DNA of 64,000 nt, taken from Chelonoidis abingdonii (Eukaryota; Chordata; Testudines; Testudinidae). A program made the translations under genes and the position numbers. Positions within the stretch are counted from its first letter, which is position 1; every line of letters starts with the position of its first letter. Location of the stretch: contig NC_133770.1 of NCBI RefSeq assembly GCF_003597395.2, positions 89,066,441-89,130,440 on the forward strand, read 5' to 3'. Shown one piece after another: positions 10,721 through 20,993 of the stretch. The notes under the pieces are model-generated. The model was given only the letters and a program-made list of their open reading frames with translations. It was not told the DNA's origin and did not search any database.

Positions 10721-12399
10721 ATACGTTCTGGATCCTGGGAGGAGGCAGGCCACCAGTCCACACCGTGGCGTTATACAAAATTCCCAGGTGGCAATAGCAC
10801 CGTCCCAACAAAGAGGGAGGGACCGGGTCCCTCCACTGCTTTTATATAGTGCATCGCGGTGGTGGTTGTCCGGTGAGCATCTAAAACGCAACGTCCTCGC
10901 AGATGAGGGAGAAAGTTGAAGCGAGGCGGACCGCTGCGCAGCTTCCGGACGTTATTATTGTCAGTGATGAGCTCCTGATTGCGACCAGAGACCCTGTTGC
11001 TGGTGCGAGTCACTGAGCCAGGGAGGATGGCGTCGGTGTAAGGACATGGATGGTTTGCGCTGGAATGGACGGCATGCCCGATACGAGGGAGGGTCTTGCC
11101 ACCAGCGGGGGAGAGCAAAAGGTTGTGAGTGAGAGTGACCGATGGTCATGCATGTACCTCGAGAGATCGATAAACAGAGGCAACAAATTTGAGGGGGCGG
11201 GCGGTTGGAGTTCTTGTAACAGGTTGCAGGTGCGCGCCATTGGCAGTAGGCTGAGACCAAACCGAGCCGAGGTCGTGTGGGAGCGAGCTAGGCCTCTATG
11301 CAGAGGTATCGCCTGGCATCGGGAGGGAGAGCAAGTGCTGTTGCAAGAGTGGAGTCTAGAGAGCTCCTTATGAAGTCTAGTACCTCTGCAGTTGGTAACC
11401 GGGTATGCATTGTCGAGTTGATGCAGAAGCCTAGAGTTCGAAGCTCTGTTATGACGCTATGTGTGTGAGCGAGCTGAGTCTGACGACCCGCGAACAGCCA
11501 GTCTCCAGGTGGGGAAGACAGTATGCCTCGTCGATGCGAGGAAAGCGGCCGATACCGGCTACTTTTGTATACGCGGCGGGCGAGCTAAGGGCGAAGGGGC
11601 AGACGTGATTGAATGTGGCCGGTCAGTCCGTACCAAAGCATAAGGAAACGTCTGTGCGCGGTGATCGGTAGATCGCGATGAAAGTAGGCGTGCTTTGTCG
11701 AGGAGCAGCGAACCAGTCCCGGTGTCCAGGGAGGGCTGAAGTAGGACCCCGTAACCTGCGGCGTTCACTTCAATTTTCCGAGGAGTTGGAGTCGCGTCGG
11801 ATCTGGAGTTGGGTCGAGCCCTTCTGACTTGGATTAAAAAGTATGCGGAGGTAAAACCCTCCCCTCTGGATTTGAGGCATCATTCTCTATGGCTACTGAT
11901 TCGGAAGCGCGCGACCTCTGGTACGGAGAAATGCGCGTGAGAGGGGTCCTGAAGACGGGACGGGCCGAGTGGTGGTGGAGGGGGGTGCATAACTGGAGTT
12001 TGGTAGCAACTCACGTATGGCGCAGAAGCCCCACGTCGAAGTTGGCGGGTCACCGGGAGGAGGGAGAACGGGGGTTTGAAAAGGAAGGGAGCGGAAAGGG
12101 GAGGTGCTGCTGCTCTCGACCGCACTTCAAATTTTGTTGTTAGGTCGGCGGTAGTTTGGCGGACCCATTATTTTTCCCCCTTGGGAACCAGACTGTCGTC
12201 TAACGGTTCCATCGGGCCCGTGTCTATTAAAGTCTTGCGGAAGGCGTGTTGGGTTAGGGTGCGGGCTGCGAACGGAAGGACCGTTCTTTGGTTGCGGCGT
12301 GTTGCATGCCTAAGCGAGGCATGATAAGGCGGTTGTCTTTGGCTTTGGAGAGTGGGTCCGTGTTCTCCTGAAAAAGCGGGCCTTTGTCCGGCATCGGAG

Positions 12400-14590
12400 G
12401 GATGGAGGTCATGGATCGTGTATTGCTAGGGTTTCTGGCGGCAATCCAGAACCTGCAACACGAATCCTCCTCATTGTTACTCTGCGCGACGGTCTAGCGC
12501 TGAGTATCGCTGCGCCGTCGAGGAGGCGTTGCAGGGAGTTTAGCGATCTTTTTGCCTTCCTCAGCAGGCTCTTGGAACTCGGACGGGTTCGGGAGTAGAG
12601 CTCAGGAATTGGCATGGACTGCAGGATGTTTAAAATTGTATTGTTGAGGAGGCTGTTGTTTGGCACCCGCAACTGCGACCCCCTGGTCGAGTACACTATG
12701 CGTCCAGCAGGTCCATGGTTTGCCTCCTCCGCGATTTTGAGGGCGTGGTGGGGCTGGACTGGCATGGCGCTCCTCTCGTTGAACAGATTGTACACCGGGA
12801 GCATGGTAGGAGGATGGGTTGTAGAGTACTTGGTACCTTTAGAGGGCACAGTTACTTCTCTCACGCCCTGGCGTTGGATAGGGCATAGACCGCTCGGAAC
12901 TGCCATAGTTGTGTTCGCTCTTCGTTGATGAGAGTGATTGAAAGGCAGAAGCGACCCGTTGTCGGAGCATACTGAGGAACAGAATGTCCCGCGGTGTCCT
13001 CCACCTCGGGGACTTCTATACTGCAGGTTATGCCTCAACGTAAACGCGGCGGGCAGGTCCTTGAGTGGCGGCTAGGTTTTGATTGGGCGGCCGAAGTTGA
13101 AGTGGACCGCCACGCCTGTCTGGCGAGGAAGGAGGACGAGGAGACCGGTGACCACAGGGTCTCCTCGGTCTGTTTCTAGAGTGGGGCGATGTGTGGGGTT
13201 TGCAGGGTCCTGGGTCGCCGGTAGGGGCGTCGTCTCCTTGGCGGTGGCACGGTGATGAGGGCCTCTGGTACGCACGGGGGAAGTCGCAGGCTGGGCTGAA
13301 CCACATGGGATCACCTTGGCCTTGATATGGCAAGGTGTGCAGAGGCACTGCGGCGGCTTTTCCCAGACGTGTGTTCTCGGGGTTCCAGCATCCCATTTAG
13401 AGGGGCGCTGTTGCAACGCGATGAGACCGATGGATGCCCGTGATGGCAGTGGAGGCAGGATGTCCATGGGACTGGTAACTTGAACCTCGCGTTGTTGTGC
13501 GAGCGGCATGCGGGAGTGTACGTGCTGGGACGAGGACCGGGACCTGGACCAGGCCGGTGCAGGACGGTATTCGACCGGACCGGGGACCTGCGACCAGACT
13601 GCGTGCGGGAGTGTAGATGCATAGCGTCGTACGGTGAGATGGGTGCTCCTCGGGTATCGAGACCGGTACGAGAGGTGCTAGGTCGTCGAGGGGGGGTAGC
13701 GCGTCCTGTGACTGGACCTGGTGCGCGCGAGTAGTCGTACGGCGCCAGAGAAGCGCGTGCTACTGGGGATGGGACTGCGACGGCGCGGTCTGTGACGGAG
13801 ACTCGGCTGTGCGACGGAGACCGGCGGTGCGTCGATCGCTGGAATCATGACGGTGCCGGTTCACTTTCGGGGGAAGCGGTTGAAGAATAGCCGGTCTTCT
13901 TGTAGACGAGATTACCGCCGGGTGGTTGAGGCAGGGAGAGGCGTTCAGTCAGCGCTGGTCACTTCCTCGCATCGCAGAGGGTTTCGGCCGTTATGGGGAA
14001 CAGAAGCAGTCGACCAGGGATCCGCGGGGAGCTGCTCTGGCCGGACTCACGGGCTCGTTGCCTGGCGGAGTCGGCGGGTGCTGGGAGACCGTGGTGCGGG
14101 CAGATTGGCGGATGCCACACGCAGCAGGTTCCCTGTCAAGGGCTGCGTGTTTAGCAGCAGCGCAGGAGCTTGGACTTCTTTCGCCTTCGCGAGGAGGGTT
14201 GCCGGCCGACTTCTTGCACCGGAGATGGTGGCTGCCGCCGGGTGTTTTGGCGGTGCGGTCGTCTCCGGTGCGATGTTGGCATTCTGCCATGGTCGGACTT
14301 CGGTGCGCTCGGTTCGGGGTGCTGCCGTGTCGTCAGGGCGTCTCCATTAAGGAGCTGCTTTAGGCGCGCTCCCGTCCTTTTTTGATCTGAGGGTCGAAGA
14401 GACTTACAGATTTTTGCACTATGTGCGTTCCAGGGGGGGCTCCCCGCCCCCCCCCAGGGCCATTTTGTTCAACGCGAACAATCGTTGGGGTCTGCTCCCA
14501 TTGGCATCGGCCGGTGGCAGGCCGAGCACTGTTTGAAGCCCGGAGAGCCAGGCATGAGCCCGGGTCCCGGGAGGGTTGAGGAGGATGAAA
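12400..14590 (-). pseudogene. DIRS-1 gag-like ORF remnant
   Basis: Near 14500-14550 the minus strand reads GFKQCSACHRPMPMG, the beginning of a gag zinc-binding motif seen also in DIRS-2 and DIRS-4. Proline/arginine-rich low-complexity sequence follows (13000-14300). At 12409-13038 a frame contains VTVPSKGTKYSTTHPP and FNERSA, corresponding to the KYFVPTKGYEYFFNHLPP...VNERE block of DIRS-2. Several stops interrupt it. Confidence 0.65.
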
Positions 14591-14700
14591 CCTCAGCCCT
14601 CTAACTATATACAAAATTACACTAACTACTACTATTAAGACTAAGAATTAACACTAACTACAACTATAAGTATAAACTAGAGAAAAAACGGGTTGAAAGC
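14590..14700. repeat. DIRS leader rich in ACTAACTA motifs
   Basis: A short A/T-rich tract between gag and the 5' terminal repeat, with repeated ACTAACTA-type words and AACTATATACAAAATTACAC. Similar tracts are at 19803-19890, 26180-26290 and, less clearly, 36240-36330, always just inside the 5' terminal repeat. The constant position suggests a 5' leader or promoter, but function is inferred only from position. Confidence 0.5.
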
Positions 14701-14753
14701 TAGGGAAGTGGAGGTCAGCAAGCCGCACTCCACTGTTCCAATGACCGACACGG

Positions 14754-14938
14754 GCGGTAAGAAGGAACTGAGGAGCGGCCGGGTCGGCAGAGGCATATAT
14801 ACGGTGCCGCAAAGGTGCCACGCCAGGGGGTGCCTGCCGACCCGCCGGGTGTTGCTAGGGGAAAATTCTTCCAGCGAACGTGCACGCAACGCGCGCACAC
14901 CTACTTGGAATGAATATGAGCAAGCACTCGAAGAAGAA
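14754..14938. repeat. DIRS-1 right inverted terminal repeat
   Basis: Reverse complement of the left repeat from GGCGGTAAGAAGGAACTGAG to GAGCAAGCACTCGAAGAAGA with a few substitutions. Its outer end differs from the left one (GCACTCGAAGAAGAA versus the GTTACTCACC end), as in other DIRS elements where the two ends are matched separately by the ICR. Confidence 0.9.
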
Positions 14939-15214
14939 CCTTATATGTTCAGGATGTCTTCCATAATTTGAAGGATAGAACTTCTACATACTACTATTTC
15001 CATCACCACATGCTGCTTCTATTTATGAAGAAAGGCCAGTCCTTTTCCAATGAGGCTTCTAGATGAAGGTAAGTTGTACTTATTGAGGACAGCAGCACTG
15101 TCCTGCAGCTAAGTGCCAGTTTCAACTTCATTTTGGCAATTAAAACAATACTGAAAAAGAAAACTGAAGTAGTAATTGTGAAGATAAAATTAATTCATTT
15201 TTGTTCATCATAGA

Positions 15215-15556
15215 ACTTACACTATTCCACTGTTCAGTGGAACTGAATTTCAACAATTTCCACTCCACCATCAATCTCAGCCTGGACCAGTCCACACAAG
15301 AGATCCACTTCCTGTACACTACAGTATACAAATAAGCTATGGTCACAAACACCACACTATACCGGAAACCTACTGACCTCTATACTTACCTACATGTCTC
15401 CGGCTTTCATCCAGACTACATCACACAATCCATTGTCTACTGCCAACCTCTAAGATACAACCACATTTGCTCCAATACCTCAGACAGAAGCAAACACCTA
15501 CAGGATCTCTATCAAGCGTTCTTAAAACTATAATACCCACCTGGTGAAGTGAAGAA
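15215..15556 (+). mobile_element. Penelope-like element, RT fragment (part 1 of 3)
   Basis: Plus-strand translation has the C-terminal RT/thumb region of Neptune-type Penelope elements: NNFHSTINLSLDQSTQEI, then TTLYRKPTDLYTYLHVSG, FHPDYITQSIVYCQPLRY and LYQAFLKL. The frame ends at CCACCTGGTGAAGTGAAGAA, where DIRS-2 is inserted; it resumes at 20121 with CAGACTGACAGAGCCAGAAG. Stops show it is inactive. The left border is not sharp. Confidence 0.82.
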
Positions 15557-15954
15557 AAAACAGTTCCTCACCCTTTTTGTAACTGTTGTCCTTCGAGATT
15601 TGTTGCTCATATCTATTCCAGTTAGGTGTGTGTATGTGTGCCGCGTGCACAGCTGTTGGAAACTTTTCCCTAGCAGCTACCCATTGAGCTGCCTGTGGAG
15701 CCCCCTGGAGTGGTGCAGCTATGGCGCTCTATATACAACTCTGCTGGCCTGACCCCCCCTTCAGTTCCTTCTTACCAGCAACTCTGACAGAGGGTAAGGT
15801 GGAGGGGGAGGAGAATGGAATAGATATGAGCAACACATTGCAAAGAACAACAGTTACAAAAAGGGTGAGTAATTGTTTTTTCTTCTTCCAGTGCTTGCTC
15901 ATATCAATTCCAGTTAGGTGACTCCCAAGCCTTACTTCGGAGGTAGGATCGGAG

Positions 15955-16864
15955 TCAAGGTATTGCAGATCGAAGCACCGCTCTACCACAGGCCGCATTG
16001 TTCTGTGATTGGTGGACGATGGCGTAGTGCGACATAAAGGTGTGCACTGAAGACCACGTGGCAGCCCTGCAAATTTTCTGAAGAGGTACGTAGGCCAGGA
16101 AGGCTGTCAACAAGGTCTGTGCCCTCGTGGAGTGAGTCATAATGGCACGCAGAGAAACCTTTGCCAAGTCGTAACAAGCGTGAATACAGGCTGTGATCCA
16201 GGAGGAGATCAGCTGGGAAGCAACTGGCAAACTTTCATCCGCTCTGCTAAAGTGATGAACAACTGGGTTGTTTTGCGGAAAGGCTTCGTTTGGTCAGTAT
16301 AGAAGGCGAGCGCCCTTCTAATGTCCAGCGAACACAGCTGTTGTTCATGAGGGCTGGCGTGCAGTTTTGGGTTAAAAACTGGCAGAAAAATGTCCTGGCT
16401 AACATGAAAGTGGGACCCGACTTTGGGAAGAAAGGCCGGGTGAGGTCTAAGCTGCACCCTGTCCATATGAAAAATAGTGTATGGAGGCTAAGACATGAGG
16501 GCCCACAGCTCAGACATACGTTGTGCTAAGGTGATGGCCACCAAAAAAGCAACCTTCCAAGAGAGGTAGAGGTAGAGGAGTGAACAGGAAGCTAATGGCT
16601 CAAAGGGAGGACCCATGAGGTGAGAAAACTAAATTAAAGGTCCCAGACTGGGACTGGCAGCTACTTTGGAGGATGAATCTTCTTCAAACCTTTCAGGAAT
16701 TGTCCCACGATGGGGTGCGCAAACACTGAGCACCTGGAAACACTGGGGTGAAAAGCCAATATAGCCACAAGATGGACCTTGACAGAACTGAATGCCAGGC
16801 ACTGGTCCTTCAAGTGCAAGAGATAATCCAGGATACACAGGATTGAACCCTTGAGCAGAAGCAC
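15955..16864 (-). pseudogene. DIRS-2 tyrosine recombinase remnant
   Basis: From N to C on the minus strand: VKVHLVAILAFHPSVSR and FAHPIVGQFLKGLKKIHPP (16861-16661), LDIRRALAFYTDQTKPFRKT with LFITLAERMK (16466-16209), then WITACIHACYDLAK, THSTRAQTLLTAFLAYVPLQ and ICRAATWSS..TFMSHYAIV (16230-15955). This is the DIRS recombinase order; the HSTR motif (catalytic His and Arg) and the HYAI context of the likely nucleophilic Tyr are preserved, but frames shift between the blocks. Confidence 0.82.
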
Positions 16865-16984
16865 CTGCCTTTGGGCACACCAAACAGAAAACCTTTTCCA
16901 TTTTGTTTTGTAAGTGGCTCTGGTATATGGCTTGCGGCTCTCCAGAAGTACCTACCTCACCGGGTCTGAACAGGTGAGCTCTGC

Positions 16985-17410
16985 CTAGTTCAACCACAGA
17001 TCTTTCAGGCCATGAGGTGGAGTGACTGAAGGTCTGGGTGAAGGAGGCAGCCATGATTCTGCGAGATGAGGTCGAGAGCGAGAGGTAGACGTACCAGGGA
17101 CTGAACTGACAGGTCCATGAGGGTGGAAGGTACCAGCACTGGCGAGGCCAAGCTGGAGACACCAGTATGACGTCTGCCCTTTGCCTGAGGACCTTGAGAA
17201 GCACCTTGTGGATGAGTGGAAATGATGGGAAGGCATATAACAGTTGACTAGACCATGGAATCAGGAATGCATCTGCCATCGAGCCTGGGTTTTGACCCTG
17301 GAAAGAGCAGAAGGTTGGACCCTTCCTGTTGGCCCGTGTGGCGAACAGGTAGATTCGGGGAAACTCCCAACTGCGAAGAATTGAGTGGAGGTCCTGAATT
17401 GTTTGCTGAA
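16985..17410 (-). pseudogene. DIRS-2 RNase H remnant joined to gag
   Basis: The minus-strand frame starting near 17483 reads as gag up to QQTIQDLHSILRSWEFPRI, then continues as RNase H: YLFATRANRKGPTFCSFQG, GSMADAFLIPWSSQLLYAFP and ADVILVSPAWPRQCWYLPP. The LFATRANRK and SPAWPRQ..W blocks are typical of the DIRS RNase H end. The N-terminal half of RNase H and all of RT are absent. Confidence 0.8.
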
Positions 17411-17419
17411 CTTCTGGAG

Positions 17420-19800
17420 GGAGACCCAAGGATTGGAGCCAAGCACTGCATCTCATCGTATCCGACACCAGGGTACATGGCATTCAAAGAACCCTGGAGG
17501 GAAGTCCGGGCTACAATTCTGCCCTTCTCAGCGATAGCCCCCAGTTTAGCCCTTGACTTGGATGGGAGAAGCTCTTTGAACTTTTCAATTGCAGACTATG
17601 CGTTGTAACTGTATCTGCTCAGGTTTGTGAGTTGGTTAGCGATCAGGAGAGAAAGGACCCCTGTTGAATAAACTTTTCTCCCAAACAAATCAAGGCATTT
17701 AGCGTCTCTTGATTAGGGCGCAGGTCCCTGCTGACGCTGCCTCTCTTTCATTCACTGCCTCCAAAACAAGGAAACACGGAGGAAGATGGTTGAAAAAATA
17801 TTCGTACCCTTTAGTGGGGACAAAGTACTTTCCTTTGATCCCTCTGGCCATAGGAGGAATGGAAGCAGGCATTTGCCAAACAGTCTTGGTTTTAGACTGG
17901 ATAGTCTTTAGCACAGGTAAGGCCACCGAGAGGGACCCTTTGGTCCCAGGATGTCCACGACAGGGTCCTTGTCCTCTACCACCTCCTCCACCTGGAGGTT
18001 CATATTTAGGGCCAGTCTTCGGAGGAGTTCCTGCAGGGCCCTAAAGTCCATGGGTGGTGGACCAGATGTGGAGGTATCCGTCACTGCCTTGTCAGGAGAT
18101 GATGAGAAAGAAGCCACCAATTCCGTAGCGGCCTCATGATCCTCTAGGACTGGTTTCTCCCAAACCCTGGGTGTAACCTCCACTGGGGATGGGGTCTGAG
18201 ATGGATCCTGGGGTGAGCGGCTGATGGTTGCCTCAGGGAGGCGAGACCTCGAATGGGATGGTGGGGGAGCACCAGGGGAGGGGGTGGGGAGGGCACCTTG
18301 GGCCTGATGGTACGTCTAAGGGGTCCAGACTTGCCACTGGGGTTGCCAGTGGGGTGCTGAAGTGTCCTGTCTAAGACTTTCCGGCCCTGATCTGGGCACT
18401 TCTGATGCCCCCAATGCTCTGCCTGACCTGAGAGGGGTCAACCGTTGAGTGGGAGGGCCAAGGGGGGGCAGTGCGGGACTGCCCCACGGAGGCTGCCTCC
18501 TCCTCGAAAGGATGGGATGAGTGCTGAAGGGAATAACGAGGACCGGGTAGTGACTGGTGGTGCCACTGCAGGGAATGGGAGGGAGATGTGAAGAGGTGCT
18601 AGGAGGTTGATCGGCGCCGCGAAGTAGGGCTTCACGTTGGTGGGGAGCGGTGCTGCGATTTAGAGAGGCGCTGCGATTGAGGCCCAAGCCAAAGTGGGAC
18701 TGGTGCCCAGAGCAGGATCTGGATCGGTGCTGCAAACGGGAGCGGTGCCATGACACAGAGGGACAACTGGGAACTGCAGTCCGAGTCAATGCGAGCAGTG
18801 CTGCAAGGTCACAGATTGGGATCTGGAACTCGAGCAGGACCACAACCTATCAGCTGATGACCACCTCAAGCGGAAACGGCTCTGAGGGTCAGGGCTGCGA
18901 GACCAGTGCCACAAGTCAGACCGGCATGGGGCATAAGTGTGGCGCCGGGACTCTCAGCAGTGCAGAGATCCTGACTGGGGGGCAGACGGCCCCAACATAG
19001 CCAGTTGGCCTCTTGACGGTGCCAGGCCTCGGGGTAGCGAAGGACTTGAGACTGGGGACTTGGGTGCCATCATTTTGATAAGCCCTCTAGTGGCTGCGAA
19101 AGTGTCTGGTGTGGAGGGTAGCATGACCTCCTTCACCTGCAGCCATGGGGAGTTCAGGAGTGCGCGGCTTCCTGGGGAGATGGGGGCCATGAAGGTGAGC
19201 CTGACTGGAGCGTCTGTCAGCCGTAGGCCCATGTTCCGCACCATGCCCTGCCGAGGCTGCGGTTTCCGCGTCAGGCCATTACAATCATAGAATATCAGGA
19301 TTGGAAGGGACCTCAGGAGGTCATCTAGTCCAATCTCCTGCTCAAAAGCAGGACCAATCCCCATTGTGGAGGCTTGTCCTTAGCCTGCTTCCTGTGAGCC
19401 AGCGAGTGGGAGTGGTGCCAAGGGGAACCCTTCTGGGCCTCGGGAGACTGCCAGCCCCTGGGAGGACATGCCGAGTCCTTTTTCAATGCCGTGGATGGCA
19501 CCGCCGGAAGAGCACTCCGCACCAAGGCGCTCAGGGCCGGGTTCTTCTGCGGACAAAGGGCAGACTCCATGAGGAGTTGTTTTGAAATCAATGTCCCTCT
19601 CCTTTCTAGTGCGAGGCTTGAAGACCTGGCAGATATTTGCACTTGTCTGTCTGATGGGCTTCTCCCAGACATCGGAAACAGGAGTCATGGGGGTTGCCCA
19701 TGGGCATAGGCTTGGCACAGGTGCTACAGGGTTTGAAGCCCTAGGATGGCATGCCCCAGAGCCCTGCAGGGCCTTCGTTGAAGGGGAAAAAAACCCCAAC
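17420..19800 (-). pseudogene. DIRS-2 gag-like ORF remnant
   Basis: Starts near 19740 with GFKPCSTCAKPMPM and continues HDSCFRCLGEAHQTDKC, a Cys/His cluster of the form CxxC...HxxCxxC that may bind zinc or nucleic acid. A long Pro/Ser/Arg-rich middle follows (19300-18000), then IPPMARGIKGKYFVPTKGYE and FFNHLPPCFLVLEAVNERE (17880-17740). Stops and a CR1 insertion break it. Confidence 0.7.
19281..19367 (-). mobile_element. CR1 LINE 3'-end fragment inside DIRS-2 gag
   Basis: ACAATCATAGAATATCAGGA, TTGGAAGGGACCTCAGGAGG, TCATCTAGTCCAATCTCCTG and CTCAAAAGCAGGACCAATCC are the reversed CR1 3' end, including the terminal ATTCTATGATT-type motif at the left. It is a 5'-truncated copy inserted in the gag region. 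Confidence 0.9.
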
Positions 19801-20120
19801 CGCTAAAGACTACAATTAACAACTAGAAGAGAACAATTAACTAACAATGGGTAACTATATACAAAGATAAGCAGAAGAGCTAGGGATTAGTGGAGCACTT
19901 GCGAGCAAGAGACCACTGTTCCAACAACCATCACTGGCAGTAAGAAGGAACTGAAGGGGGGTCAGGCTGGCAGGGTCATATACAGAACACCATATCGGCA
20001 CCACTCCAGGGGCTCCACACCTGTCCTAACAGGTAGCTGCTAGAGAAAAGTTTCCGACAGCCGTGCACATGGCACATGCACACACCTAACTGGAATTGAT
20101 ATGAGCAGGCACTTGAAGAA

Positions 20121-20993
20121 CAGACTGACAGAGCCAGAAGGGTACCCAGAAGTCACCTACTACTGGACAGGCCCAACAAAGAAATTAACAGAATGCCACT
20201 AGCTGTAACCTACAGCCCTCAACTAAAGCCTCTCCAGAGCATCATCAAGGATTTTCAACCTATCCTGAAGGATGATCCCTCACTCTCATAGACCTTGGGA
20301 GACAGGACAGTCCTTGCTTACAGACAGCCCCCCAGTCTGAAGCAAATACTCAAGAGCAACTACACACCACACAATGAAAACACTAACCCAGGAACAAATC
20401 CCGTTGCCAACTCTGTCCGCATACCTATTCAAGGGACACCATCATAGGACCTAACCACAACAGCCACACCACCAGGGGCTCATTCATGTGCCATCAATGC
20501 CCTTCTGCCATGTACACTGGCCAAACCAGACAGAATAAATGGACATAAATCAGACATCAAGAATGGTAACATTCAAAAACCATTAGAAGAGCATTTCAAT
20601 GTCCCTGGACACTCAATAACAGACTTTAAAATGGCAAGTCTTCAACTAAAAAAGTTCCAAAACAGACTTCAACAAGAAACTACAGAACTGGAATTAATTT
20701 GCAAACTTGACACCATCAAATTAAGCCTGGGAGTGGATGGGTCACTATAAAAAGTAATTTTCCCTCTGTTGATACTCGCACCTTCTTGAAAATGGTTGGG
20801 AATGGGTGACATCCACCTTGATTGCATTGGCCTCGTTAGCACTACAAAAGTAACTTTCCCTCTGTTGATATTCATCCCTTTTTGTCAACTGTTGAGAATA
20901 GGCCACTTCCACCTTAATTGAATTGGTCTCATTAGGACTGACCCCCCACTTGATAAGGCAACTCCCATCTTTTCATGTGCTATAATACATATA
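20121..20993 (+). mobile_element. Penelope-like element, C-terminal part and 3' UTR (part 2 of 3)
   Basis: Continues the frame of 15215-15556: QTDRARRVPRSHLLLDRP, NKEINRMPLAVTYSPQLKPL and QSIIKDFQPILKDDPSLS. Near 20490-20560 a shifted frame gives CHQCPSAMYTGQTRQNKW, the remains of the GIY-YIG-type endonuclease typical of Penelope-like elements. The rest is C-terminal sequence and 3' UTR with two related CTTTCCCTCTGTTGATA stretches. It is broken at 20993 by the Tigger element and resumes at 27036. Confidence 0.75.

Larger units (their letters stand above)
8723..14938 (-). mobile_element. DIRS-1: DIRS-family tyrosine-recombinase retrotransposon, degenerate
   Basis: About 6.2 kb bounded by inverted terminal repeats (left about 8723-8935, right about 14754-14938) with an internal complementary region next to the left repeat (8970-9080). 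DIRS elements replicate by reverse transcription and integrate by a tyrosine recombinase through a circle, leaving no target duplication; none is seen. Coding remnants run on the minus strand in the order gag (about 14500-12400), RNase H (about 10720-10390) and tyrosine recombinase (about 9900-9070). The element is very rich in CpG compared with the surrounding A/T-rich intron, suggesting a relatively recent insertion, yet its frames are broken by stops and shifts. I did not find a clear reverse-transcriptase core, so part of the pol region is probably lost or unrecognisable. Confidence 0.85.
15557..20120 (-). mobile_element. DIRS-2: DIRS retrotransposon with reverse transcriptase deleted
   Basis: About 4.56 kb inserted in the Penelope-like element. 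Inverted terminal repeats lie at about 15557-15775 and 19930-20120, and an ICR at about 15815-15920 (GGAATAGATATGAGCAACAC..., then CAGTGCTTGCTCATATCAAT). Minus-strand order is gag (19800-17390), RNase H (17410-16985) and tyrosine recombinase (16860-15955). There is no reverse-transcriptase core: gag joins RNase H directly near 17390-17420. CpG sites of the terminal repeats have mostly become TG/CA compared with DIRS-1, indicating an older copy. A CR1 fragment sits in gag at 19281-19367. Confidence 0.87.

Noticed and set aside
9000..14590. CpG island promoter or rRNA-like GC-rich gene
   Set aside because: The GC-rich stretch is the body of DIRS-1, bounded by its terminal repeats; no rRNA motifs seen.
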